NCBI RefSeq assembly: GCF_947539375.1
Contig: NZ_OX443569.1
Coordinates: forward strand, 1,860,001 to 1,924,000
DNA from: Lactobacillus isalae
GTDB taxonomy: Bacteria > Bacillota > Bacilli > Lactobacillales > Lactobacillaceae
Direction: 5' to 3'
Length of the DNA: 64,000 nt
The translations under genes were made by a program, and so were the position numbers. Below are positions 1 through 8,174 of this stretch, in pieces; position 1 is the stretch's first letter; each line of letters begins with the position of its first letter. The notes beneath the pieces were generated by a model that ran no database searches, was not told the DNA's origin, and worked only from the letters and a program-made list of their open reading frames with translations.

Positions 1-2
1 TT

Positions 3-923
3 GGATTATTTGGCGAGCTTGAAAGCTGGTTTTCAATGATTAAGGTATTGGCTATCCTAGCTTTGATTATTACTGGGGCAATTCTTTTAGTTATGCATAC
101 CAAAATTGACTCTAGAACAGTTTCTCTTACTAATCTGGTGAATTATGGAGGATTTTTCCCAACAGGCTCGTGGGGCTTTTTAAAGTCATTTCAGATGGTA
201 GTCTTTGCCTTTGTTGGAATTGAAATTGTTGGTTTAACAGCAGGTGAAACAGCCAATCCAGACAAGGACATTCCCAAGGCAATTAATACTTTGCCGGTAA
301 GAATTGGATTATTCTACGTAGGGTCGATGATTGCTATTATGGCAGTCTATCCTTGGAACAAGATTGTTACTACAACTAGTCCATTTGTGCAGGTCTTTGG
401 AGCAATTGGGATTCCTGCAGCAGCTGGAATTTTAAACTTTGTGGTTTTAACAGCTGCTATGTCTGCTACCAATAGTGCTATTTTTTCAACGAGTAGGTCA
501 TTATACGCACTCTCACGTGGAAATAATGCACCTAAGAGATTTGGTAAGTTAAGTAAGAAAGCAGTTCCTAATAATGCCTTGACTTTCTCGTCGTTAATTT
601 TATTTATTGTAGTAATTCTTAACTATATCATGCCAGCTCGAGTATTTGATATTATTTCTAGTGTTTCAACGATCAACTTCATTATGGTATGGATCATCAT
701 TATGTGGACTCACTTAAAATACCGTGCTGAAAATAAAAATAATCTTGGTAGTTTTAGAATGCCAGGATTTCCTTTAACGAGCTGGATCACAATTATTTTT
801 TACGTAGTAATTTTAGTGATTTTGGCGCTAATTCCAGCTACGAGATTGCCATTAATTATTTCAATCATTTTTATTCTAGTTTTAGCATTTAGCTATACTT
901 TATTAGAGAAAAGAAAAAATTAA
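3..923 (+). CDS. Amino acid permease, C-terminal part (partial)
   Basis: This is the C-terminal part of an amino acid/polyamine/cation (APC) family permease, an integral membrane protein that imports amino acids with protons. The reading frame is open from base 3 and the start lies outside the window. The opening residues (GLFGELESWFSMIKV) match the E-S-W-F-S-x-I-K-V stretch typical of bacterial AAT-type permeases. The next conserved blocks are the FAFVGIEIVGLTAGE stretch and several hydrophobic helices, ending in a short basic tail. D-serine/D-alanine/glycine or a related amino acid is a plausible substrate, but it cannot be fixed from half a protein. A terminator follows directly. Confidence 0.85.
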   Translation, partial: GLFGELESWFSMIKVLAILALIITGAILLVMHTKIDSRTVSLTNLVNYGGFFPTGSWGFLKSFQMVVFAFVGIEIVGLTAGETANPDKDIPKAINTLPVRIGLFYVGSMIAIMAVYPWNKIVTTTSPFVQVFGAIGIPAAAGILNFVVLTAAMSATNSAIFSTSRSLYALSRGNNAPKRFGKLSKKAVPNNALTFSSLILFIVVILNYIMPARVFDIISSVSTINFIMVWIIIMWTHLKYRAENKNNLGSFRMPGFPLTSWITIIFYVVILVILALIPATRLPLIISIIFILVLAFSYTLLEKRKN

Positions 924-931
924 ATATCATG

Positions 932-966
932 AAAAGACTGGTAGGCTTAGCTATCAGTCTTTTTAT
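932..966 (+). terminator. Rho-independent terminator after the permease
   Basis: The arms AAAAGACTG and CAGTCTTTT flank a short loop and run into a T stretch 9 bases after the permease stop codon. Confidence 0.75.
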
Positions 967-1053
967 ATAGTATTAAGTCGAAAAAAGACTAATCATTGCT
1001 CGTGATTAATAATGGGACTTGGTATAATAATTGTAATTAATACCATGAAAACG

Positions 1054-1066
1054 CTATACTGTATAG
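1054..1066. promoter_or_regulatory. Perfect 13-bp palindrome upstream of tetR, candidate operator
   Basis: CTATAC-T-GTATAG lies about 30 bp before the TetR start codon. TetR proteins usually bind such palindromes and repress their own operon. The assignment is inferred from symmetry and position only. Confidence 0.45.
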
Positions 1067-1096
1067 GAATAGAATAATAATAACGAGGAAAAAGAT

Positions 1097-1756
1097 ATGG
1101 CACGACAAAAAAATTTAGTAAGACGGCATGAAATATTACGCAATACATATATGCTTTTAAAAAAGAGAGGTATGGAAAATGTATCGCTACAAATGATTGC
1201 GGATAAGTCAAGCATTTCTAAATCATTGCTCCAATCTTACTATCCACATAAAAATTTGTTAATTACAGAGATTGTTACTAATTTTATGACAGCGGTTTTG
1301 AAGAGCTTAAATGCGACCGATTTTGGAAACTTAAATACCTACTCTAAAATGAAAATTTTTATTTATTTAATTTTAGAGCAAGGAATCCAAGATGAGGGTG
1401 TTGAGCGCGTCGTTAAGAGTATTTTAAGCGATAATGAATCTCTGGATCGATGGAGTCAGATCCTAGATGACTGGCTTACAAATGAGGGCGTTAAGCATGA
1501 CCTGGGAAATGATCGACAAGTTCAGATTGGATTGAACTTCATTGTTACAGCTGGCGGTAGTTTATACATAAAACGGACCGAATTCGATTTAGATGCAGAT
1601 CAAATTTCTGATATAATGGTAAAAACTTTTATGTCAACATTTCTATCAATTGATGAGTCTAAGATAAGCAAAACACTTGATGAGGCAAAATCTGCTTTAC
1701 AAAAATATGAACTAAGTACCTTAACCCAGACAATTAATGAGATGTTTGACAATTAA
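1097..1756 (+). CDS. TetR family transcriptional regulator
   Basis: This is a DNA-binding repressor of the TetR type, 219 residues, the usual length for the family. The helix-turn-helix lies at about residues 25-48: MENVSLQMIADKSSISKS, followed by the Y-Y-P-H-K motif that ends the TetR HTH. The rest is a variable helical ligand-binding and dimerisation domain that does not reveal the effector. The start has a GAGG ribosome site 8 bases upstream. The next gene begins 20 bp downstream in the same direction, so the pair is probably one operon, and the membrane protein is the likely target function. A perfect palindrome just upstream suggests autoregulation. Confidence 0.85.
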   Translation: MARQKNLVRRHEILRNTYMLLKKRGMENVSLQMIADKSSISKSLLQSYYPHKNLLITEIVTNFMTAVLKSLNATDFGNLNTYSKMKIFIYLILEQGIQDEGVERVVKSILSDNESLDRWSQILDDWLTNEGVKHDLGNDRQVQIGLNFIVTAGGSLYIKRTEFDLDADQISDIMVKTFMSTFLSIDESKISKTLDEAKSALQKYELSTLTQTINEMFDN

Positions 1757-1776
1757 TTTTAAGGAAGGTCTAGGAA

Positions 1777-2616
1777 ATGGCAATACGCACACGCAGTGAG
1801 TTGCGTAGAATTGATCAGGCTCAAACTGTACGTGACAAAAGATCATTTGGAATTGCGATTTTTACAATTGTGGTCTTGTTTTTCAGTTTAGTAACTTTTA
1901 TGAATCCCATTTTTATGAAGAGCCAGATTGCAAAAGAAAGTAATGGTGTTGTAGCTGAACGCTACATCAATCAAAAATTTGATAATTTCGCTGCAGCAAT
2001 TGGTGCTGATAGAAGCAGTAATAACAGCACTAACAATCTTCTTACTGTTGAACAGACAAGGCCAATTGCGAATGCAATGATTGATTATACCTTGGGGATT
2101 CATTTATTTAGAGCAGAAAATTCTAGTTTAGCTGGTCAAATTCGAAAAATCATATTAACGAAAATAGATGATAATTCTTCAATGGAAGCTAAATCCGTGC
2201 AAGAAAAGTTAAGGAAAAATAAAGCCAGTGGAATTTATGCAATTATTACAAGTTTTGGATTAGCGAATGCGACGTTAGCGGCAAATATTGAACTGGTATT
2301 TTTAATTTTAAATGTCTTAGTGATCATTTTTGTAGGAATTTTAGCCTATCAGCAGATTAAGAGATTGCAAGAAATTGTTTCAACAAGACGTTTAATTCAC
2401 ATGTTTGCAGCTGGAGGAATGCGAGCTGCCATTTGTTTGATTATCATCTTTGGGTTGCTTGCCTTTATTCCAACAATTTTTAATGTTGAAGGCTTATTCT
2501 TAAATATTGGCTACTTTTTAGAAATAGCGAGTGGTATTTTCTTAGAGCTAGTAATTGTCGGAGTAGTATTATTTGTAATTAGTACCGTTACTTGGCAGAT
2601 TACAAGCGCAAAATAA
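1777..2616 (+). CDS. Membrane protein of unknown function, co-transcribed with tetR
   Basis: I do not recognise a family. The 279-residue protein has a cytoplasmic basic N-terminus, one membrane segment at about residues 24-46, an extracytoplasmic region of about 120 residues rich in N and S, and three further hydrophobic segments (about 160-190, 210-235 and 245-275). An AAGGAAGG-like ribosome site precedes the ATG. It sits 20 bp behind the TetR gene and is closed by a strong terminator, so the two form a bicistronic unit. TetR-linked membrane proteins are often stress or efflux functions, but nothing here identifies a transporter fold. Confidence 0.6.
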   Translation: MAIRTRSELRRIDQAQTVRDKRSFGIAIFTIVVLFFSLVTFMNPIFMKSQIAKESNGVVAERYINQKFDNFAAAIGADRSSNNSTNNLLTVEQTRPIANAMIDYTLGIHLFRAENSSLAGQIRKIILTKIDDNSSMEAKSVQEKLRKNKASGIYAIITSFGLANATLAANIELVFLILNVLVIIFVGILAYQQIKRLQEIVSTRRLIHMFAAGGMRAAICLIIIFGLLAFIPTIFNVEGLFLNIGYFLEIASGIFLELVIVGVVLFVISTVTWQITSAK

Positions 2617-2632
2617 AATTTTATATGTATAC

Positions 2633-2665
2633 AAAAAAGGTCTCAGTTATTAACTGAGACCTTTT
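2633..2665 (+). terminator. Rho-independent terminator of the tetR operon
   Basis: The arms AAAAGGTCTCAGTTA and TAACTGAGACCTTTTT form a long perfect stem ending in T residues, 17 bases after the stop codon. Confidence 0.9.
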
Positions 2666-2669
2666 TCTG

Positions 2670-2938
2670 GGAAATGGCGCCGGATTGGATGATCTTAATT
2701 GTATTCAAGTAAGTGTAAAGTAGTTAGGGTATAAAATAATTGTAATATGCAACAGCCATAGTGGCTATTGTAAGGGTCCTCAACCATTTCTCACTACTTA
2801 TTCTTGCAGTAATTAGGTTTTAAATCAAGTTGAAAAGCCTAATTATTCTTAAATAATATAATATGTTTGAATTGGTGCAAAATAATATTCTAAAATTATA
2901 AATTCGTTATTTTAAGGTTGGATATATAGTATTAATTT
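2670..2938. other. Intergenic region with two unexplained stem-loops
   Basis: No gene is visible in this stretch. It holds an inverted repeat at 2750-2770 (CAACAGCCA, 3-base loop, TGGCTATTG) and a 12-bp stem at 2810-2845 (TAATTAGG...CCTAATTA, continued by TTT/AAA). Neither is followed by a good T run on either strand. They could be part of a small RNA, a decayed element, or a poor terminator for the leftward CAP gene. The rest is AT-rich and featureless. Confidence 0.35.
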
Positions 2939-2939
2939 A

Positions 2940-4466
2940 TTAATTGTTTTGCTTAATCCACTGCTTTTTACCAAGATAGTACCAGGTCGTATGGTTAGTG
3001 GTAATCGTTTGTCCGTAAGCATAGCTTTTTCCTGGGATAACGTGGTTAGGAGTAGATTTTTGCAGGTGGAGATAAGGACTAGTATAGATTTGAGTATCTA
3101 GTGAATGATTGTCAATATTTACTACACCGGCAGTAAGATCTGGATTATTGAAAATATAAAAATTGTGGAACCACTGATCATTTCCTAAATTGTAATAAGA
3201 ATATCCGTCTTGGTATGAACGGCCAAAAATTACAGGATTCATTCTTCTCTTTTTATTTAAAGAATCACGCAATTCCTCTCCTTGAAGCAAAAGGGCCGAC
3301 TTCATAGTTGTAGAAGAAGATGGATCTTCGACTTCTTTTAAAATTTTACGAGTTGTTTGGTCATTATTGTCTTTAATGTTTTGGGATGATGATATTTTAC
3401 CTGAATTTTTGATCTTCTCTTTGATTTTATTGCTGTCTTCTGAAGTTTTTAAAGTAGGCTGATTTGCGGCTACTTGATTAAAAAGTTTAAAACTATATTG
3501 ATAAACGTTGTCGATATTTACGTTATATTCATGTCCAGAAACAAGCTTAATGTCTCCTGGGAAGTAGGTAATAATCGTACTGAAATAACCGTAGCCTTTA
3601 CCGCTGAAATTATTAACGTTTGAGGCTTGACTTGTCTCACCAGTGTCTAAATCAGTAACGGTAATCTTTGGGGTAGCAGAGATAGTTTTGTCAGATAAAT
3701 AGAGCGACCAAGCAATGTTATTGCCTTGAAGTAGTTCAATTGGAAAAACACCGCTGTTGGGGTAAGCAACGGTTCCTTTAGCAGCAGCCTTATAGCCATC
3801 GCTTGGGTAAGCAACTTGTTGAACTGAATAGCGGTAGTTATTTTCACCATAAGCTGCTCCAATACCAGTTGTTGTAAGTCTACTTGATAAAAGCCAGGCG
3901 CGGTGACCCGTATCTGAACCGTCAAGGTTATAAGTATCAGTTAATAAATCTGTGATTACATCGCCAGCAGATTGGTTGCTGACATTAAAGTTTAGGTTAG
4001 AACTGGCAGAGACATTTTTAGCAATTGTCCAATAAGTATCGCTAATATATGCTGGCCTTGTTTCGCTAGGTAAACCATGTTGATTAGTAAAGGGATTAGC
4101 TTTAATTGCGGCCATAACGCTAGCTGTAATTTGAGCATTGTCATTATCGGTCTTGTTTGTAGAAATACTTGGTAAATCAAATAAACTACGATAGAAATTA
4201 ATATAATCTAGCTGAGAGTTAATGTATGAGTTTGTAACTGCACCAGGAGAGAAAGGTGCAGACAAGTGTGGAGCAGTAGCATAAAGATTATTAGAACTAA
4301 AAGTTTCTTTTGGTAGTTTTGAATATTGATTTTGAATATTATGTACTTCTTGAATTTCATCCTTGGTAAATGTTGTAGCCTGAGTACTAGTAGCTATAAC
4401 GGTGCAAGAAGTTGCGCTAAGCGTAATAGTTGCTAGAAAAATGGCTGCTTTTTTAGTAAAAGTCAT
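2940..4466 (-). CDS. Secreted CAP/SCP-domain protein with C-terminal SLAP-like domain
   Basis: This is an exported surface protein of 508 residues. Residues 1-30 form a signal peptide (basic start, hydrophobic core, AxA-like cleavage near STQA). A CAP (SCP/PR-1-like) fold lies at about 80-240, shown by NQHG at 128-131 and GHRAWLL at 187-193, which match the two hallmark CAP regions of lactobacillus proteins. The last 100 residues carry two Y-Y-L-G-x-x-Q-W type units, as in S-layer-associated (SLAP) domains that hold proteins to the wall without sortase. Bacterial CAP proteins have mostly unknown biochemical roles. The start is supported by an AAGGAG site. The gene diverges from ddl. Confidence 0.8.
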   Translation of the reverse strand: MTFTKKAAIFLATITLSATSCTVIATSTQATTFTKDEIQEVHNIQNQYSKLPKETFSSNNLYATAPHLSAPFSPGAVTNSYINSQLDYINFYRSLFDLPSISTNKTDNDNAQITASVMAAIKANPFTNQHGLPSETRPAYISDTYWTIAKNVSASSNLNFNVSNQSAGDVITDLLTDTYNLDGSDTGHRAWLLSSRLTTTGIGAAYGENNYRYSVQQVAYPSDGYKAAAKGTVAYPNSGVFPIELLQGNNIAWSLYLSDKTISATPKITVTDLDTGETSQASNVNNFSGKGYGYFSTIITYFPGDIKLVSGHEYNVNIDNVYQYSFKLFNQVAANQPTLKTSEDSNKIKEKIKNSGKISSSQNIKDNNDQTTRKILKEVEDPSSSTTMKSALLLQGEELRDSLNKKRRMNPVIFGRSYQDGYSYYNLGNDQWFHNFYIFNNPDLTAGVVNIDNHSLDTQIYTSPYLHLQKSTPNHVIPGKSYAYGQTITTNHTTWYYLGKKQWIKQNN

Positions 4467-4625
4467 ATTTACTCCTTTTTGGACTCCAAATATTAGAATG
4501 ATAGTAATATATATAACTTAATTATAAGAAAAATGCATTCTTTTTAGACTTTTTTTCGAAAATAATGCATTATAGCGTCACGATTGTTTATAATAAGGGT
4601 TCGAGGACAAAAAGGAGATAAAGAT

Positions 4626-5711
4626 ATGACTGACAAAATTAAGGTAGGTTTGATCTTCGGTGGAAATTCTTCAGAATATGAAGTTTCTATCATGTCTGCC
4701 CACAACATTTATGAAGAAATTGATACTAATAAATTTGATGTTTACCCAATGTGGATCACTAATGACGGCTATTTAGCTGATGACGCAGATTCACGCAAAG
4801 TGTTAGATAATCCTAAGATGGAAGTTGCTAATCCTCATAAAGTAGCTAATATTTCTAACATTGTTGAATTAAAAGACCGTCCTGAAATTGACGTATTTTT
4901 CCCAATTGTACACGGAAACTTAGGTGAAGATGGATGTCTACAAGGGTTATTTAGAGTTTTAGATAAGCCCTTTGTTGGGGATGACGTTTTAGCAGCTGCT
5001 GTAACGATGGATAAGGAAATGACTAAGATTCTTGCTCAACGTGCTGGTGTTCCTGTTGCAAAGTGGATTGCAGTTAAGCGTTTTGAATATAACGATCCAG
5101 ATAACAAGAAGTTAGATTACGAATATGTGGCTAGTCAATTAGGCTCTGACTTGTTTGTTAAGCCATCAAATCAAGGCTCTTCTGTTGGTGTAAGTCATGT
5201 TACTAACGAAAAGGAATACAAGATTGCTTTAGCTGAAGCCTTCAAATATGATGACAAGGTTTTAGTTGAAGAAACAGTTCACGGCACTGAAGTAGAAACT
5301 GCTGTTTTAGGTAATGATAAGCCAATCGTTGCTGGTGTTGGTCAAATTATTAATGCTAAAGATTCATTCTATACTTATGAAAACAAGTATGACGATGATT
5401 CAACTTCAACTTTAGAAATTCCTGCAAAGCTTCCTGAAGAAATTGTTGAAAAAGTTAGAAAGAATGCCTTGAAAGTGTTCCAAGCAACTGAATGTAGTGG
5501 GTTGGCACGAATCGATTCAATGCTTCGTAAAGAAGATAATGAAGTTGTGTTAACAGAAGTTAATGCTCTTCCAGGCTTCACTAACATTAGTATGTATCCT
5601 AAGTTATTTGAAGAAGTTGGAATTCCATATACTGACTTGATTACTAAATTAATTGACTACGCAATGGAACGCTACGATCACAAGAAGACTTTGTTACATA
5701 AACATGATTAA
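4626..5711 (+). CDS. ddl: D-alanine--D-alanine ligase
   Basis: This ATP-grasp ligase joins two D-alanines for peptidoglycan precursors in the cytoplasm. Visible motifs are GGNSSEYEVS at the N-terminus, KPSNQGSSVGVS at 179-190 (ATP-binding and glycine-rich part), the loop FYTYENKY at 248-255, and EVNALPGF with the metal-binding E and N. Residue 255 is tyrosine, aligned with Tyr216 of E. coli DdlB; this predicts D-Ala-D-Ala rather than the D-Ala-D-Lac made by the Phe-type enzymes of vancomycin-resistant lactobacilli. I start at 4626 because AAGGAG lies 7 bases before it; an in-frame ATG at 4584 has no ribosome site. A TATAAT box at 4589-4594 fits the promoter. Length is 361 residues, normal for the family. 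Confidence 0.95.
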   Translation: MTDKIKVGLIFGGNSSEYEVSIMSAHNIYEEIDTNKFDVYPMWITNDGYLADDADSRKVLDNPKMEVANPHKVANISNIVELKDRPEIDVFFPIVHGNLGEDGCLQGLFRVLDKPFVGDDVLAAAVTMDKEMTKILAQRAGVPVAKWIAVKRFEYNDPDNKKLDYEYVASQLGSDLFVKPSNQGSSVGVSHVTNEKEYKIALAEAFKYDDKVLVEETVHGTEVETAVLGNDKPIVAGVGQIINAKDSFYTYENKYDDDSTSTLEIPAKLPEEIVEKVRKNALKVFQATECSGLARIDSMLRKEDNEVVLTEVNALPGFTNISMYPKLFEEVGIPYTDLITKLIDYAMERYDHKKTLLHKHD

Positions 5712-5740
5712 ACTTAGTTTAAGTAAAGGGAGAATTTAGG

Positions 5741-6460
5741 ATGGCAAGCGACCATAATTTTGAAGAACTTGAGGCCCCGGCAAAAACGGCTGAAGAACTT
5801 CATATCAGCGTAGCAACATTAAGAAAGTATTCTTTAATTGTTGAAAAAGTTACTGGAAATAAAGACTACTATGAAAGAACTAAGCAGAAGTCTAGACTAT
5901 ATTCTGCTAAGGATATTGAAGATCTCAAGGCTTTTAAAGCTTTATCTAAAAAGTCTGACTTGACCTTGCAAGAAGCTGCTAGACAAGTTTTTGCAGTAAG
6001 CGACAAGAAAGCCGAAGAAGCAAAAAAAGCCACTAAAGTGCAAAAAGAAGTAGCGACTAATACCGCTACTGTAGATGCCGATCAAGTAGTCAAACTTTTA
6101 ACTATGTTGCAAAATACTATTGCAAGCCAGAATCAAGCAATTCAAGACTTACAAAAGCAGGTAGCGCGCGTTGAAGCTCAAAACAAGAAATTAATTGATC
6201 GTTCACACCAATTAGCTGAGCCAGAATCAAAAGATTCTAAAGAAGAAGTTCAAACTAGTAAAAATCAGGAAGCTGCCGACAAGATTACTGAAGAAGAAAA
6301 AAGTGAGCAAGAAGCTCACGAAGAAATTTTAAGAAAAGCTAGAGAGAACGAAGAGAAGCGTCGTAAGCAAAAAGTGGAAGAAAATATTCATCGTACTTTA
6401 GCTCAGATGCAAATTCGTCCTAAGAAAAAACACCATTGGTGGGATCGCTTTTTCAATTAA
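5741..6460 (+). CDS. MerR-like HTH protein with coiled-coil
   Basis: This 239-residue protein starts with a MerR/RacA-like winged helix: KTAEELHISVATLRKYS at about 15-31, then SRLYSAKDIEDLKAF. A charged helical region of about 120 residues is predicted as coiled coil (QNQAIQDLQKQVARVEAQNK), and the C-terminus is very basic with aromatic residues (KKHHWWDRFFN). This layout resembles chromosome-anchoring or DNA-organising proteins more than metal-sensing MerR regulators, because no ligand-binding cysteines follow the HTH. It lies 29 bp after ddl in the same direction. The exact function is unknown. Confidence 0.65.
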   Translation: MASDHNFEELEAPAKTAEELHISVATLRKYSLIVEKVTGNKDYYERTKQKSRLYSAKDIEDLKAFKALSKKSDLTLQEAARQVFAVSDKKAEEAKKATKVQKEVATNTATVDADQVVKLLTMLQNTIASQNQAIQDLQKQVARVEAQNKKLIDRSHQLAEPESKDSKEEVQTSKNQEAADKITEEEKSEQEAHEEILRKARENEEKRRKQKVEENIHRTLAQMQIRPKKKHHWWDRFFN

Positions 6461-6497
6461 AAAAATAGGATGCCTTATTCTAGGCATCCTATTTTTT
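6461..6497. terminator. Bidirectional terminator
   Basis: AAAATAGGATGCC and GGCATCCTATTTT pair around a short loop, with an A run on one side and a T run on the other. It can end both the MerR-like gene and the leftward antiporter gene, whose stop codon overlaps it. Confidence 0.88.
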
Positions 6498-8067
6498 ATT
6501 CCTCATCAGGTTCAATAATTAGTGATTGAGCTAGCAAAACGTCGTTATAAAGACTTAAGATATAGGTTCGATATTTGCTTTCCTTTTGACCGATCATTTC
6601 TAAATATTCACGTTCAATTGCAAAAGCTCTAAAAAATGCAAGTCGCTGCAAGTATTGTTCGGCTTTAGTTAGGTTAGGCTGATCAATTGTTTTAAGTAAG
6701 ACATACATATATTCACGCGTTTTAACAACACGTTTCTGATTAAGTAGAGTGTAAATGACATAACGTTTTACTCGCTGAGGTAAGTACATCTTATGAACAG
6801 CAACTAAGGCTCTTTTTACCATTTCATTGCGGATCTTATCCATGGCAACAAGTGCTTCTTCATCACTAACTTCATGTGGAAGAATGAACTGGAAGACAAT
6901 TGTTGGAACAATCATACTTAGGATAATTAATACGGCTTCAGACATAATGACAAGGTTGTAACTTTTAGTTCCTAAAAAACTAGCGCTAATTGTTAAAGCT
7001 AAGGCTAACGTTACAGCTCCATGAATTCCGCCAAGTGAAAAGACGGTACTTTCTCTTCTGTCATAGCGAATAATTAAGCGACCGTATAAGTAACGCACTA
7101 ATAAATTGGCTAGATAAATAATTACTCCTACAAAAATCCATTTAGCTAAGTCACCGTTGAAGAGTTTATTGCGGGAGATTCTTACCATCATTAGACCTAA
7201 GATAATAAAGACCATACTGTTAAAAACATCAGAAATTAGGTTTTCTAGGTCTTGACCCATGTGGATCTGCCTTGAATTGAGTAACAAACTTTGTTGAGAT
7301 TCTGCGTTATGAAGTAGTCCGGCAACAACAACGGCGATGATTCCAGAAACATGTATATGTTCAGCCAATGCATAAAGTGCAAGTGGCGTAAGAATATAGA
7401 TTAAATTTTGGGCATTTAAGGAATTAAATCTAGATCTAATAAGAGTTTGGCGAAAAATAATGATTACCCAGGCAAAAGCAAAACCTAATACGGCCCCTCC
7501 AATTGAAGAGATAAAGAAGTCATGAATGGTTTGACCGTAGTTAATATAGCCATTAGCAAACCAAAGCAAACTCATATTAAGTAAGATAATACCGGAAGCG
7601 TCGTTAAAAAGTGATTCTGCCTTTAATGCCGCTGTTACTCGTCTAGGCATTTTTAAACCATTAGTTACGGCTTCACTTGCTGTGGCATCAGTTGGAGTAC
7701 TGATACTACCAATAATAAATGCTAGCGGAAGGCTCACTCCAGCAAGCAAATGAATGCTAAAGCCACTAACAATTAAAGCTAGTAAAACCATAATCACGGT
7801 TAAGCCAACAATTTCTTTAATACGTCTACCAATATTATGGATTCTAGTTTTTTGTCCCTCAAAAAATAAAAGTGGGGCTACGATCAATTCCATAAAAATT
7901 TCTGAATCAAAGCTAGCAATTTGCTGGTTTAAAAATGGCACAAGCCCAATAATGATTCCGATGATCATGCTCACATAATTGACTGATATCTTATCAATTG
8001 CTTGGGCAATAATGATACTAATTGCAGCCGCAATTGCTAGGGTAAAAGTTGAAATCATAAGTTCCAT
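6496..8067 (-). CDS. Na+/H+ antiporter, CPA1 family
   Basis: This membrane antiporter exchanges Na+ (or K+) for H+ and supports pH and salt balance. It has about 12 hydrophobic segments in residues 1-400, followed by a cytoplasmic helical tail of about 120 residues. Family motifs are visible: STPTDATASEA at 123-133, where D127 aligns with the TD motif, and AESLFNDASGI at 150-160, the conserved FND motif with D156 as the ion-binding acid. The length of 523 is usual for the NhaP/YjcE-like branch. It is monocistronic on the minus strand and ends in the shared terminator. Confidence 0.88.
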   Translation of the reverse strand: MELMISTFTLAIAAAISIIIAQAIDKISVNYVSMIIGIIIGLVPFLNQQIASFDSEIFMELIVAPLLFFEGQKTRIHNIGRRIKEIVGLTVIMVLLALIVSGFSIHLLAGVSLPLAFIIGSISTPTDATASEAVTNGLKMPRRVTAALKAESLFNDASGIILLNMSLLWFANGYINYGQTIHDFFISSIGGAVLGFAFAWVIIIFRQTLIRSRFNSLNAQNLIYILTPLALYALAEHIHVSGIIAVVVAGLLHNAESQQSLLLNSRQIHMGQDLENLISDVFNSMVFIILGLMMVRISRNKLFNGDLAKWIFVGVIIYLANLLVRYLYGRLIIRYDRRESTVFSLGGIHGAVTLALALTISASFLGTKSYNLVIMSEAVLIILSMIVPTIVFQFILPHEVSDEEALVAMDKIRNEMVKRALVAVHKMYLPQRVKRYVIYTLLNQKRVVKTREYMYVLLKTIDQPNLTKAEQYLQRLAFFRAFAIEREYLEMIGQKESKYRTYILSLYNDVLLAQSLIIEPDEE

Positions 8068-8106
8068 GTTTAGATCTACCTCAGATAAATTACTATTTTT
8101 TAATAA

Positions 8107-8140
8107 TTGATAAAAACTTTTAATGCTACTATATTAGCAT
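8107..8140 (+). promoter_or_regulatory. Promoter of the YibE/F operon with inverted repeat over the -10
   Basis: TTGATA at 8107-8112 and TATATT at 8130-8135 are separated by exactly 17 bases. The perfect inverted repeat ATGCTA-N6-TAGCAT (8123-8140) overlaps the -10 box, so a repressor bound there would block RNA polymerase. No obvious regulator gene is adjacent. Confidence 0.55.
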
Positions 8141-8174
8141 ACTCACCAGTTAAATTATTTAGGAAGGTGAAGAA

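Noticed and set aside
1045-1060. ATGAAAACGCTATACT as a cre site upstream of tetR
   Set aside because: The right half does not match; the overlapping perfect palindrome explains the symmetry better.
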